64,000 nt of DNA from Doris montereyensis (GCA_037039925.1 JAXRKP010001138.1:95001-159000); one strand, 5' to 3'; positions 1 through 33,525 are shown, numbered from the stretch's first letter. Notes: generated by a model not told the origin, from the sequence alone. Made by a program: numbers and translations.

Positions 1-1
1 T

Positions 2-20011
<20,010 letters not shown>

Positions 20012-20826
20012 TCTCATTCAGTGTGTCATCGCTAAAGTATGTTTGTGTGTGGTTTTGAGAAAGAAAAGAAATATGGAAAAGCGGAACATGAAATTTTGTC
20101 TGGAGAGAAAGGATATGTGTAGAAATAAAAATGTTTTGTTACTCCAAAATTCATCCTTCAGAAAGCTTTTCTGTTTGCTTCTGCAAATTTCATGATTAAC
20201 TTATTGTCTGCCTTGCTCTTTCCTTTCACTTGAAACAAGTGTGGAATGTTTTATCTCAAGCATATTGTCAATGAAACTGTCTAAACGCGCAAGTCCGCCT
20301 GGCGTAATTTTTCAGGAGACGTAAAAACCGCCATAAGTAATCGAACACTAAGATATGGTTTTTTTTTTTGGAAGAAAAAGGAAATCTTTGCGTGTTTAGA
20401 TCATGTGCCAAAACTGAGCTTTTCTATTGGCTCAAAGTCTCCAATAATTATAAGGACGCGAAAAAAAAAAGTGCGCGTTTGACCATTTTAAAGACAAATC
20501 TTAATCCCATATAATGTGGACTTGTGCGCTTATCACTGATGATATAATTATCTATTTCTTCTTGAAGCTGCATAGTCTACAGGTTTACACTTACTGAGAC
20601 ATGCAGGATGTTCATATTGAAATTACGCTCTTTTCTCAATGTCTTGTCCTGATAGCGTTGTTATAAATGAGAAGGTAATAGTAAAACCATAACAATCTAT
20701 TTGCATTTATGGTTTTCTCTTATTTTGTTTTCTTTATTTATCTATGTATTTTATTTTATGGTTCAATACATAACGTACGCCTGAGTTGATTTTCTTGGAT
20801 TTGTTCTTCACTCTGTGTAGAATAAA
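20012..20826 (+). other. PI4K2: Probable PI4K2 3' UTR
   Basis: No coding potential is seen after the stop. Candidate poly(A) signals AATAAA occur at 20124-20129 and 20821-20826. Which one is used cannot be told from sequence alone. Confidence 0.45.
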
Positions 20827-22395
20827 CTTCAATCTAAAATTTAAAGGCTTTAAGAATTTATGTGATGAAGGTGTATATATCATTTATGTTTATTTTTTTC
20901 TATTGGCTTATGCCATTGTGTAAGTTTGCTTAAATCTCAACAAATGTCAGTGATTTTGGAAAACCTTCGGTCACTTTTTAAATTTTATACGCCATGTTTT
21001 TGCTTTGAAAGAAAAGAAGAAAAATTATACCTGTTTTATATTATTGCTGGTGGTATTTTGGGGTGGGGGATTTGAGTCTGTTGATCCCTTCATCTGGCGT
21101 AGGCATACTACTAGCTTTCACAACTCTATTTATTCTCACATGAGCATGTTATCTGACAAGTATTAAATCTCACAGAAAGGAAGCATGGGACTATTCTGAC
21201 AGTATTTTTGCTTCTTGCCAGGTGCTCATTATGGAAGGTCCTGAGTTACACATAATATCATTTATGATCTCACTGGAAATTAAATTTTCTGTAATGAGCA
21301 TGTTTTTCCCATCCGTCTAGAAACTCTTTCAAGATGTGTCTTGGTTGCAAATTTCTACACAAGATATTTTTGTGCCTCCTCTAAACCTAATCTTTTTGTT
21401 GTTTGATTTAATCCACATACTATTCATAGAATGCATACTTGCGACCAGTTTTGATGTAGCAATAGAAATATTATGAAAGAATACCATCGATTTTTGTTCG
21501 ATATTGGTGACAGAAAATCGATTTAGTTTTTCCATGTTTAGTGTGGTATTAGAAAACTTGACATTTTGAGTCATTTCCGTTTGTTTTTTATTGTAAAGAA
21601 TTCTCTAAAAGTAAAAAGCATGGTATGCAGATTTTGTAGAGGGTTTGCATCATCGCAACAACAAAACCAAAGTAAAAGCTAGCACTGAGGTTACCAATGT
21701 TATGCTCTTCCTTGAGCCTTGCATCGAAATAAATCGGGGTTAAAAATGTATCTGCTTACAAAGTTATCATGTGTTGTCAATCTTTTTCTTTATAAAAAAA
21801 TTATTTTATTTCATTGTCATTATGCTTAAATTTTCTTATTTTGATTATTATTTAAATGCTCCTAAACCTTCCATATGGCTTTTTGATGTTATCAGTATTG
21901 TTAATTTGTTGTCACAATGACTCAGAAAAAGGTACTGATTTGTTGGGTTTTCTTTTTAAACTAAATAGTATAGTTTATGGCCCAATATGAATATTTTCTA
22001 CCTCTACAAATGAACATCTGCTCACACTTAATTTCCTGTCTTTACTTTATGTTATTTTATGTTTATTATTTCCATTAACTAGTGTTATCACAGTCCTCAT
22101 TTATAAAATAATTTGAGATGCAAATTAATGTAGGTTATGATGATCCACATAGTCCACATGGGGACACAGATTGTATGATTTCACTCATGTCCCAAGTTCA
22201 GGCAAAACTGTGAATGGTAATGGTTTGGTAGTCTTTGTTCCCATTAGTCTCCTGCAACTGAAATTAGATCTGTACATTGTTTTACGAATGTAAAGGTGTC
22301 TCTGGCTTAGATTGTTGCATTACCTATTACTATTTCTTATTCCTATCCTCTACTTCTCTGTGTTTGGTAATTTGTCTCTCTGTCTGTCTGTCTCT

Positions 22396-22474
<79 letters not shown>

Positions 22475-24065
22475 TCTGTCTCTGTCACACACACCTGTAA
22501 TGGATGAATAAATTAGTAGATTTGAATATCTATCCAATCTGTTACTTATATTTTTGTACATATTTCTTTTCTCTTTTTTTCTGAACCACAAAAATCCTGT
22601 TTGTCCTTGCCCTGTCTGCAAATGATATCATGAATGTGTTACTACTCAGGGTCAGCTCCTTGTTGATTTTAAAAAAAAATTATTGTCAAATTTCTATGAC
22701 TGAATAATACACTGCGACCCATCTGGTGTGAGAGTCAGTCAGCAAGCCATTGCTAGATGTTTTCAGCTTTATTGACTTTTGCACTTGTTAACCAATGAAA
22801 TTTCCTCTCTAAAAGACCAAATAAAAATATCAAGTCCTATTTAATTAAGGTTATATTGTCTTCATTTTTCAAAGTTTCATTTTATAATTTTTTGGCTTTA
22901 TAGTCAAAGTTAACGTTCATGTTTTATTTTACCTTCTTTTTTTTAAAATTAAAATTTTTGAATTTCGCTATGACAGTACTTGGAGCGGATTTCCTTTAGA
23001 AGGAAGATGGTATGGATGAGCCAGATTGCTGGCATTTGGCATAGTAAATCCATTGAAGGCCTTCAATCTTAGTCGTAAGTATAGTAAATAAAAGATTTAA
23101 ACTAACTTGAGCTGTCTGCATAGGGTATGAAGCGATTGCCCACCTTGAAGAAGCAATTCAAGCATTGTATTATATCTCTTGATTCATCACATCCTTCACC
23201 CGATATCCTTGTTTCTAAGTTAGCAAGATCTAATGTTTCTAAGTAAACCGGATCTAGCATGCACGTCTTTTTGGAATGGACAAAAAAGTTTAACCTAGGA
23301 AAGTTAGCCTGAACTTCTAATGCATCATAAAAAAGATTGCAGTTCAATTTGTTGTGCAAGTTTTATTTTAACTGAAAAAGCATTTTAATGTTCTTATAAA
23401 AATTCTGAAATTAATGGGGGGGGATTGCTCATTTGAGAATAATGACAATAGCAAGAGAAATGAACAAAACAATAGCAAACCTCTAATTGAATTGAGGTCA
23501 GATAAGTTTTACAAAGGTATAGTCTCACATGGAATAATCCATGTGTTGGCAATATTACCACAGTAATAATAATAATATTAATAAAGTTTATTTATAGAAT
23601 GATATAGTATAATATTCACAGTGTTTGAAACATGCACCTTTCATTGAACCTTTAAAGAAATGTTTCATTTAGCACTACGTTGAAGTGACACGTAAACTAG
23701 AGGAAAAATTAATGCACAAGTATAGTGCTATCCAGTACTATTCATTTTTTTATCCTAACATCTCTGAATCTGTCTCTGTTTGTCCTGTCATAAGCAGGTG
23801 GTTACAGAACTCGTATATTGTTATTGCTCATCATTTCATTCTATCTGTCTTCCTCTGCTTTTATTTCTTCCCTACAGCATGCATTGCATGTTGGCTGTAA
23901 TTTTCTTCTTATCCTGAAATGGCCGCTGTCTGCGGTTACGGCCTGTTTCAATTATCTTTTTTTCCCCCAGCGCAAAGTCGTGGAATACATTCTTTGTAAT
24001 GAATAGCTCTTGATTTCTTAATTACTGCCAAATATTAATGATTGGCAAAAACTTCCACAACACAT
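20827..24065. other. Intergenic sequence downstream of PI4K2
   Basis: No host gene can be supported. The region is AT-rich with a (CT)n array at 22403-22470. The short ORFs have no recognisable family. Confidence 0.5.
22403..22470 (+). repeat. (CT)n microsatellite
   Basis: About 68 bp of CT dinucleotides with CTGT-rich flanks. Confidence 0.95.
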
Positions 24066-24140
24066 GCGGTTGGTTATTGGACACTGCTGGTAGGTTCAAC
24101 TTCTTTCCTTTCATTCTTTTACTTCTTGTCTTTCATCTAC
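24066..24140 (+). repeat. Dispersed repeat family A, partial copy
   Basis: Contains GCGGTTGG, CACTGCTGGTAGGTTC, ACTTCTTTCCTTTCATTCTT and GTCTTTCATCTACCT. Confidence 0.65.
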
Positions 24141-24364
24141 CTTGGTCCACGTTTTATAATCATTTATGTAGCAGACAGAGCAAATTGTATACTTTAGCAA
24201 AAAACATACACATCTCAGTATTCAAAGAAAGGTGTGTATCAAATGGTGTGTAGCTGACATCAATCTTGATTTGTTGCTCCTTTTTATACTTCCATTATCC
24301 ATTGCAAGTGATGTCATGGAGCTTGGAGCTGTTGTTATTTTAAAGATTTATTGATTCTTGTTAG

Positions 24365-24613
24365 TTTGGAGTTTTCTCTGACAGATACCCTGAAAAAGGT
24401 CATAAGGTACCAGATAAAGATAATAGGTCATGTTGATTCAACACCAAAGAATTGTTGTCACTTGTTTTGTTTCTGGAAAGTGGAGGCTTTCAATGTTGTG
24501 TGATGGAGTGTTTGTAAAAATAATCTGAAATAATTAAAACTTCTGGAATGCGATTCATGCATTTAGAACAGAAATTGAACCTCAATCAGAAGCATGTGAG
24601 AATGACCTCCAAT
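24365..24613 (+). repeat. 250-bp repeat, copy 1 (second copy at 28173)
   Basis: Shares TCTCTGACAGATACCCTGAA, ATAGGTCATGTTGATTCAAC, AGAATTGTTGTCACTTGTTT and AATCAGAAGCATGTGAGAAT with 28173-28423, with few differences. It is noncoding. Confidence 0.85.
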
Positions 24614-24618
24614 AGCAT

Positions 24619-24842
24619 GGGCAGTTGCTGGTAGGTCCTACTTCTTTCCTTGTGCTCTTAGTCTTAGTTTTTCATCTATCTTTCATCTTACTGTTTCCTC
24701 TAATGTAGGCGGTTGGTAGGTCGTACTGGTAGGTCCTACTTCTTCTTCCTATCACTTATATGTTACTTTTATCTTGCTGTTTCCTCTTAATTCACCCCAA
24801 GATCACCGCAAATGGTGGCCAGGGTTAATTCCAATTTATCAA
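24619..24842 (+). repeat. Dispersed repeat family A, two nested copies
   Basis: The first copy (24619-24705) has GCTGGTAGGTCCTACTTC and TCTTTCATCTTACTG. The second (24708-24842) has GGCGGTTGG, TACTGGTAGGTCCTACTTC, TTGCTGTTTCCTCTTAATTC, GATCACCGCAAATGGTGG and GGGTTAATT. Confidence 0.8.
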
Positions 24843-25044
24843 TAACTTCCCAATTGCACCAACTGTAAACTCTTAATCAATGCTGTATTTGATATTATAG
24901 AAACAAAACAGTGCTTTTGTTTTTTTATATTCTACCCTAGTTCTATTATCAAAGGATTCGTTGACACTTGATAAAATGTCAACTTTTACTAATATGGGAG
25001 GGACGTTACTATACGATTTAGTGTAAACTTTCCTTTATACACTG

Positions 25045-25650
25045 GTCAAAAACAGTTCTTGGGGGAATTGCAGAAATTAATTTCAATCCTTAGCTTTTTT
25101 TTTAGTATAGGTATTTTTGTGTGGGGGGGGGGGGCAGTTGTGTTGGGAAAGCGTTTACTACAAAGTGTCTTTTTTTGTAGTCTACAATTGTTGTTGTTTC
25201 TCCTCAAAGTTTTCACAGGGCACGCATCTGATATGATATTTTTTATAAGTGAAATATTACCTTGAACAATGAAAGTAAATAGCATCATGATATTCGATAA
25301 AGAGATTCCTTGATAGATGTCTTTAGGGCCGTCCTTAAATTTCAATAATTCAATTCATATGAGCTGAACTTTGTTTTATCAAGCAAGACTAACAGCATAG
25401 ATATTAAGATAATAGTCAATTTCCCTCAAAGGAAATACTATTACGATGCTCGCCATCCAAATTTTTTTATGTGCGTACAAATGGTTACATGTGTGAGTGT
25501 GTTAAATTGAGGATTTTCGTATTTTGGGCCTGTTTGAGGTGAAGCTTTTTCTTCATATATTAACATTTTAATATTTATTTAGAATATGTTTTTTTGTTTT
25601 GTTACCATATTTTCTCATGGAGATTTTTCATTATTTAGTAGGAAAATAAG
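25045..25650 (+). repeat. 600-bp duplicated segment, copy 1 (second copy at 31410)
   Basis: Shares TTTACTACAAAGTGT, TTTCTCCTCAAAGTTTTCAC, GTAAATAGCATCATGAT, GATAAAGAGATTC.TTGATAGAT, TGTGTTAAATTGAGG and TTTTGGGCCT in the same order with 31410-32000. The copies are clearly diverged. Confidence 0.8.
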
Positions 25651-26867
25651 TATGAGAAAAACCTTTCAGATTTATTTTTCTTGTAAGCCTAAGCCACCTG
25701 CATTAACTGTGAATTGTTTTAATAAATTTAATACGGAAAAAAAAAGAAAGAATGGTTTTTATAAATGATTTAGTTGTAGTAGCCCTAAAACCTGCCTACA
25801 TGTGTAACCTGGAGAAAAGTGTGTTAAATTACCGTATAAAATGTTTACTAGGTTATACTTTAAAATCTTCTTACGAAGAACTAGTATATTAGTAGTGTTT
25901 TAAATACATCGCCGATTCAAAAACGGCTGGTCATTTCCAATTTTGTTTGTTAAAAGCCTTTGAATGAGTTTTCTTCATCAATTTTAATCCTATAAATATT
26001 TAAACCGCGGAAATCTAGACGGGAAAATCCGATGTTTGCCGATTGAAATTGAGTAAGAGATTTATATACATGAATTTTTTCATTATCAGTAAAAATGACA
26101 TTGTATGAAAGCAAAACGACTACGCCCGTTCTCGAGATTTGTTCACTTTGAAACTGACTTTCAGCACCAGATTTATTCTGATTTTAGATCTAGATAAACT
26201 TCTTTCATTCAAAAATGGATATGGATCTTCTTGAAAATATTTTCTTTTAAATATTAAGCCTAAGCCACATGGAGAACGACTTGCTTATTAAGCGTAGAAT
26301 TGTCCACTATTTTGGAAGCATTAAAGACTATACCTGCTCTGCAAATACAATTTTTTAGTTGGAACCCCCCATATTTTGATAATAAATTGTGTAGAGAAGA
26401 TTTGGGGGGGGGGAGATAGTTTAAGAAATCAGATAAGATACAGGGAAAATATTTTGGATGAAAAAAGAAAAGTCAATTCATGGTTTGATAATATTGAATG
26501 ATTTTAATTTTGTTATATATACATGATGTAATTGTGAGTTCCTCGAGCTTGTTAATTTTGTCTAAATAATATATTCCTTATTCTTTTCTTTCATTTTGTT
26601 GTATCCGCCATGGGTCGACTTTGAGAGATTCCTATCTGGATATACCATACCCAAAGCTATATGCAACTGCAACAACTGATCTCACAGGTTTCAGCTGATC
26701 AAAGATAACAGTTCATTCCTTTTTTAGAAACAAAACAGATTTCATTGTTAAAGCCATTTTACATGTTTTTACTTGTATATTTATCAGTCAACTCAAAGCA
26801 TATATAAGTATGCAAAGTTTATTGATTATGCATTTTTATGTAGCAATATTCCCAGCGTTATTTTAAA

Positions 26868-27450
26868 CCTATGATTCACTAAAATCATGGACTAGTGTCT
26901 TGTTCATGTGATATTTTTTCACCTGCTCTTTATGCTAGATAACTGGAATAAGCATTTTGGGGGGGGGGTTAATCATTTGGAAATCTTTTGAAAGCTCTTT
27001 ATCGTTGGACAAACCTGGAGAAAATGTTATATTATATATATTCAAATATATAAGTTTTATATGTTTTTTTGCTAATATTTGATTCTGTTAAGTCTGTCTT
27101 ATTTATGCTAAATAGCACATCATTCCATTAATTCATTCAATTCATTTGGACGGGGTTTTTAAAGATTCCTTTGAGCAATCTAAAAATCGTATTGTTCATT
27201 ACATTTTCTTCTTTGTTTTTCTTTCTATGATTCACTAAAATCATCATACGCTTTGTGTATGCTCATGTGTAAAACAAAACAAAAAAGAAATGATATTATG
27301 TATTAATGGTGGTGTTACGTTAATGCATTTTTTAGCTCTTTATCGTTCTCTGACGTGTTCATATTATTATGTGATTCAAATGTCGTTTTTTACATGTTTT
27401 TTTGCTGAATTTTTCTGTTAAGTCTGTCTTTTTATGATAGATAACCAGGG
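26868..27450 (+). repeat. Tandem duplication, two diverged units of about 350 bp
   Basis: CTATGATTCACTAAAATCAT, AGCTCTTTATCGTT, ATGTTTTTTTGCT and TCTGTTAAGTCTGTCTT occur in order at 26868-27115 and again at 27226-27445. Confidence 0.75.
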
Positions 27451-28086
27451 TGTAACATTTCTGTCCGGAAAAAATAACAACAGCAACTCTTATGAAATCT
27501 CTTTTGACACTTGCTAATTTAAATATGATTCTCCTTGTTGTTATTTTATGTTGCTAAACAATTTTAACAACATATATTGTCCGTTCAATTGATCCTTGAG
27601 ATGGATGACATGGATCTTCAGAGGCCTTTTAGTTTGAATTTCTTAAGGTTTATCATGTCCGTTTTCATTTTTACTTTGTGTATTATTTTTCACATCGCTG
27701 GGATTTTTCTTTCTCTTTTTATGTCTTATGTTTCCTCTTTTTTTTTTTTGTCTTTTCATTCTCTTTTTTGACAAGGTGATGTTATTGAGTAGTCAAGGGT
27801 TACGTTTTCTTTTAAATAGCAAATATATACCCATCACATTTAAAAATGTACCACTGGATTACTTTCTTTGTTTTGAAACAGGCAAGTCTATAAAATCGTT
27901 TAAATTATTGCCATGTTTTCATTCACGTTTACAAACAATGTGTTACTTAAAGTGTAGTGGGATAAAAATAAAATAACATGAAAACATAGGATCTTTAATC
28001 AAAATTAATTATTTAAACGCCATACGAAAATAAGGAAAATTATGATGAACCTGTGAATGAATTATCAACTCACATCGAATGCGTCC

Positions 28087-28133
<47 letters not shown>
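28087..28133 (+). repeat. (TAA)n microsatellite
   Basis: About 47 bp of trinucleotide repeat, directly upstream of the 28173 copy of the 250-bp repeat. Confidence 0.95.
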
Positions 28134-28136
<3 letters not shown>

Positions 28137-28172
28137 GTTCTTGTATAGCGCCCCATCCCAATATATATCAAG

Positions 28173-28423
28173 CTCAGAGTGCTCTTTGGAGATTTTCTCT
28201 GACAGATACCCTGAAAAGGTCAAAAGGTGTCCAATAAAGTTAATAGGTCATGTTGATTCAACACCAAAGAATTGTTGTCACTTGTTTTGTTTCTAAAAGT
28301 GGAGGCTTTCATTGTTCTGTGATGAAGTATTTGTAAAAATAATCTGAAACAAAACTTCTGGAATGCGATTCATATATTGACAACAAATTGAATCTCAATC
28401 AGAAGCATGTGAGAATGACTTCC
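28173..28423 (+). repeat. 250-bp repeat, copy 2
   Basis: Partner of 24365-24613. Its 3' edge lies next to the Tc1-like transposase remnant, so it may belong to the same element or be an older neighbour. Confidence 0.85.
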
Positions 28424-28430
28424 ACTCCAA

Positions 28431-29080
28431 TTAAGAGTAAAATAACTTGTGCAGTCCCTCTTGAATGCAGACAGGCTTGAATCGCCTCTGCAGGATTGCT
28501 TGCAATTCATCGTGCAGAACGTGCTTCAGTTCACGGATGTTGTTGATCACCCGATTGCTGTATGTAAGGCATCTAAGCCACATCCCAGAGATGTTCTTTA
28601 GGCAACATATATATGGTGAATATGGTGGCCAGTTCAACACGTCAAAGTTCTGTTGCCGAATAACGTCCATCGTGATACGGGCAGTGTGGGGGGCGGCGGT
28701 GTCCTGCTGGAAAATTAGAAGGTATTGATGCACGTGGAAAGCTGGGATGACAATTTGCGTAATGATTTCAACCTGGTACACCTGGGCGGTAACCGGTTCT
28801 TTAAGCATGTGTAGAGGTGTCTGATGATGGAAGCTGATGCCTTCCCAAAGCGTGACCATTGCCTCCTCTATATCGGTCTTGCTCCATGGCCCAGTTTGGA
28901 GCAAATTGCTTTCCTCCTCGCTTCCAAACTCGAACGCATCCATGAGACTGAAATGTTAACTCAGCTGTCATCTGTGAGAGAACAGAATTCCAGTAATGTC
29001 CAATCATTCTTTGGTGCTGGCAGGCCCAAGCGAGACGACACTCCGCTGTCGAGATCTGATGCTACCGGTGACATCATGTC
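28431..29080 (-). pseudogene. Dead Tc1-like transposase
   Basis: On the minus strand, frameshifted pieces read RLAWACQHQRMIG and VRVWKRGGKQFAPN. After a frame change they continue GISFHHQTPLHM, IFQQDTAAPHTARITMD and WPPYSPY. These match Tc1/mariner transposases (VRVWRRRGE, GGIS, QQDNA.PHTA, WPPYSPDLSPIEH). The DDE triad is broken: the block QQD keeps its aspartate, but SPDLSPIEH has become SPYICCLKN, so the aspartate and the E-containing motif are lost. Frameshifts separate the DNA-binding and catalytic parts. No terminal inverted repeats are evident. Confidence 0.88.
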
Positions 29081-29429
29081 GTTGCAACAATCATGAGATT
29101 GTAGTGTGGTGACAATTCATCTGTCTGGCAGAAAATCCCTGAAAGGCATGCCGTCTTGAACAAGTCCTATTGCGACATTACGCTTGTCATGACTAAGAAC
29201 TGTTTCAGTGTCAATAAGCAATTTGAAATCAGATAGGCTTTTTCAATTCCGTACGTGTTACACATTTCCTGTGCAAAAATTACTGAGTTTTCATCAACAC
29301 ACTTTCATACACCCTATAAAAACATAAATTTTTTTGTTCAGTTACCATGTAACCAACATTGCGCATAATAATGATAAGCACAAAAACTGCAGTGAGTAGC
29401 AGCTCATAACTTGAAGATCACAAAAATTT

Positions 29430-31030
29430 AGGATCAAAAACCATTACTTCACCGTTACAAAAATATGAGCTTTATTATAGTGGTGAGTTTTTAAATATGG
29501 TGACTATATAAGTATTGCTACAAGCATAACTCATTCAGGAGAATATTCAATGAAGTTCTAGCTTTTTACATTCCATTAGATTTTAAATCGTCTGTTTTAG
29601 ATGTTCTTGATAAACAGCCATGCTTGCTTGCCACTGCTTTGTTCATTTTCTCTCCCTCTTTCTTTTTTTTTTGTACCTTTATTTATCACCGTTGTACAAC
29701 TGGAACATTCTTCAATTTATTGCATTGCCCATCCACCCAGAGAGTTGGTCTAAACTCTGTAACCTGTGATGTGAATAACTATGTAAGTGCATGTACTGTA
29801 GCAGGAGCCAAAACATTGGCAAGTGAAGCAGTCATGCCAAATGGCATTTATATGACTTGCATTTATTGCAAATGTTACTTTGGATCATCACCATTGTTTT
29901 CATTTACCTGTCACACTCTCAGAGGATTGTTTTACCTGATTATTAATTGGTGTTAAGTCAACACATGATAACAGATACACCTCCATTTTGCCGTATGCGC
30001 CAGTATCAAATTTTGCTGAGCCTTCATAATAATGGGTTTTTAAACCATTGCAAATTCATTTTAAAAAAGACTGTTAGATCATCAATCTATCGGGACAAGT
30101 TTGTTTTTTATTTGCTTGTGGGGGGGTTGTCTAAATATTTTGTCATCTTATATATTTTCTGAGTTTGCAGGGTATCAAGTTTACTTTTGAAAGTAAATAT
30201 TATATCATATATTAGATAGTACAAATAGCAGTTTGTAACATTAACACAATAGGTTGAAGATAAAGGTATTGAGGCGTATGTATATATATATTTGTCATTT
30301 GTTGAAATTTGTACCTCATATATGTAACTAGATTATTTTCTTTAGATTATTTTACTTTACAGAAGACTGGTTTATTATGTTTAAGTGCCTTTGCAGGTAA
30401 TGCAATTTTGGGTTTGAAAATGTTATAAATTATTTGTAATGCTTGGCATATATCTCAGTGATAGGTGGTAAACATAGAATAGTTCAGAATTTTAGAATTC
30501 TGTGTGAAAAAATCTCCTATTTGGTAAAACAGGCAAATTCTTTTGTTTCTCCCAATTTATTGTTGCTAACTTTATTCCCACTTCAATAACTTGTTAAAAA
30601 TTAATAAAAAAGGTTTTGATTCATAGAAAAATAAAAACAAGCATAATATTAGAAGTCCAGAGTAAACTTATAGATATATTATCAGTTTGTAAATTATACC
30701 TCTTGTGCCCAATCCATGATTTTTCCCATTCATTATGTTATTTGCTTCTTCTTTTTTTATCTATTGTGTATTATTACCATTGATTTTATTAATTTTATCT
30801 TATAAGCCCTCATTGATTTTGTTAATACTATAACAAATTTGATATCTGTAAATTAAAGATTTAAGTTAGTTCTTAATCCATGATTGCTGTTTATTATATG
30901 GTCAAATGTTTACATATGGTCCCCATCTTATCTTTTCATCCAAATTTAAACTGTGTTTGTGTGAAAACAACCATGTGACCAAAGACTCACTCTATATTTC
31001 GGGTGGGAGGGGTTACTTTATTCTTTGTTA
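29430..31030. other. Intergenic, nothing recognised
   Basis: AT-rich sequence with chance ORFs only. Confidence 0.45.
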
Positions 31031-31032
31031 TA

Positions 31033-31275
31033 GTGGGCTCAATGGTAGCTCATTAGGAATTAAGTGTCTGATTACCACCAGGAGGCCCTAGTTCAATTCT
31101 CAGTCCAGGCGAATTTTTCTGGCCCTCTGTCAACTCAGCAATGAAATGGTAACTAGGTTTATTCAGACTTGGCGAAAGTAAAACAATGGCAAACTACCAC
31201 ATTATGCCATATACTGGATAACTCAGGACTCCTCTCTGAGTACAAGACTGAATAAAGTGAAAGGCCTGGTCATAT
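31033..31275 (+). mobile_element. tRNA-derived SINE
   Basis: An A-box-like GCTCAATGGTAGCTCATTA and a B-box-like TAGTTCAATTCTCAGTCC (31089-31106) sit at tRNA-like spacing. A SINE body follows with AATGGCAAACTACCAC and AAGTGAAAGGCCTGGTCAT. No clear target duplication is visible. Confidence 0.65.
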
Positions 31276-31409
31276 TGTGACCTTGGAATGTACTCTATGG
31301 ATAAAATGTCACACTGTTTCTCTCAATCAGTTAATCTTAGCATAACTTATTCATTTTCACATGCACGTCTGTTTGTGAGTTATCATCATTCTCCACTCGC
31401 AGTGTTTAT

Positions 31410-32000
31410 TTATATTCTAAGAATGGGTTGTGTTTTTTTGTCATGGGCATTTCGTTGGGAGGGGACAGGGCGGTGTTGTTTTTTGAGGGGAAGTGTTTGC
31501 TACAAAGTGTTAGTCATTTATTTCTCCTCAAAGTTTTCACAGAGAACACATCTCATATCATATTTTTGTATGTGAAATATTATCTTTAAAGTAAATAGCA
31601 TCATGATGCTTGATAAAGAGATTCTTTGATAGATATCTCTAGGGCATCCTTCAATTTCAAGATTTTCATTCATCTGAGTTGTATTTTTTTCTTATTCTTT
31701 GTTTTGTTTTTATCAAGCACATTCTAGAAGATAAGATGAGTATTTATTTTTCCCTCAAGGGAATTTTTTTATACTTTTAGATTTTCAAAAAGTCATCCCA
31801 AAATTTATGTACATAAATTTATTAATACTACATGTGTGGGTGTGTTAAATTGAGGGACTTGATCGCATTTTGGGCCTAACTCATTGCTTGAGGAGAATGA
31901 CGTTTTCTTCATTATGAACACTTTGAAATGATGTATTTGTTCTGTTTTGTTGCCGTGTTTTCTATTTCAGATTTTTGATTTTAATGGGTAAGAGACAATT
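31410..32000 (+). repeat. 600-bp duplicated segment, copy 2
   Basis: Partner of 25045-25650, about 6.3 kb apart and in the same orientation. Confidence 0.8.
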
Positions 32001-32365
32001 CCTGTTTCTAAGAGTTTATTTGTGATAAACAGGCCTATCTTTATGTATTGTTGCCATGGTGCACACATACTTGTCTGCAAAATGTGTCGTGAATCGGAAG
32101 GAACAAAAATAACAAAGGAGGAAATGCTGATACCCCCCCTGCCCTTTGCCTGAAGTATCTGATAGTTAAATACATGGCTGATAGTTAACTTGATGTTCTT
32201 TCTTAAAGTCAAAGAAGTTAAGAAGAAAATAAACCATAACGAAAAAGAAAAAAATAGACTGGTAAACAATTTATCACATTAAGGTTTCTTCAATGTTGAT
32301 TCTATGGTCTTTCTTACCTGTTTGATTTCAATAACCTTTATTTTTTACTTTGTCTAATATTTGAT

Positions 32366-32819
32366 GCAGGGAGGTGTTGGTAGGTTTTACTTCTTTCCTT
32401 TACATTTGTCTGTATAAAATATATTATTGTTTACTGAATTCACCTGAGAGGCTGCTATCAACTTGTTAGGAGAAAAGATGTAACTGTGTATTGGTCCTCT
32501 CCAAAACCAGAAGTTTTTACAGACATAAAGAAGACGAAGAAGAAGATCCCTGCTTATGGTGGACAGGGTAAATGACAATCAATCAATCTAGCTGTATTAT
32601 TATCAGTGTATTCAGATGTTCTTACTCTGTTTATCATCGGTTTGTCTTTCTGCCTCTGTCCCTGGGTGGTTGGCGGGCACTGCTGGGTGGTCCCTACTCC
32701 CTACTCCTTCCCTCTCCCTGTTTCACTATCTTTCATCTTTCTGTTTCCTCTTTATTCACTCTGAGATCACAACTCATGGTGGATGTGTTAAATTTCAATA
32801 AACAAAGCCTCTGTCTCTA

Positions 32820-32860
<41 letters not shown>

Positions 32861-33525
32861 GTCTGCGTTTGTCTCTGTCTCTGTTTATGATAGCTGGCGG
32901 TTGGCGAGTGTTACTGGAAGGTCCTACTTATTCTTTCACTGAAATCTCCATTTTGCTGTATCCTCTTAATTCACCCTGAGATCACCGCAATGGTGTATGG
33001 GGCAAATTTCAAAGAAAACTGTCTACACACATGTATATAATACAGATGTACACAAGAACCTTATCATTCTATGTATGCATGTTTGGAGTGTGTCAGGATT
33101 TAAAAGAATCCTCCATGTTTTTAAAAATAACAGTAATAGATAAGTAACATTTTTATATATTCTCAAATTTTGTAAAGTCAGTGATTATGATCCAGATTTA
33201 TTCTTGTGTGTACACCCTGTGAAGCTCAACTTTATTCCTCATGCCAGTTCCCTTACCTTACCTTACTTAACCTTTCTCAGTTCTGGGTAACCTTCGAGTC
33301 GAGACCGGACTTGGTCAGTGTTCATCAATGAAATTTTAAATTTTACTCTTCTTTCCCCATGTTTCCATCTTCATGTTACACGCATGTTCACTGTTATGTT
33401 GCAGGCTGTCAGTAGGTCTTACTTCTTTCTTTCTTTTTTCGCGTATCTTTCATCTTGCTGTTTCCTATTAATTTCCCGTGAGATCACACATATGGTGGAG
33501 GAGTTAAATTTCAATGAGATAAAAC
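32366..33525 (+). repeat. Cluster of four family A copies
   Basis: Copies lie at 32366-32456 (with 3' pieces at 32546-32590), 32665-32806, 32895-33018 and 33404-33524. Each has GGTAGGTCCTACTTC-like, CATCTTGCTGTTTCCTCTTA-like, CTGAGATCAC and TGGTGG..GGTTAAATTTCAA segments in that order. The second is followed directly by a (CT)n array at 32817-32858. Confidence 0.85.

Noticed and set aside
28087..28133. CRISPR-like or other functional array at the TAA, TTA and CT repeats
   Set aside because: These are simple sequence repeats without spacers in a eukaryotic genome.
29624..29956. 110-residue plus-strand ORF
   Set aside because: Low-complexity, T-rich start, no recognisable domain, and no splice or codon evidence for a gene.
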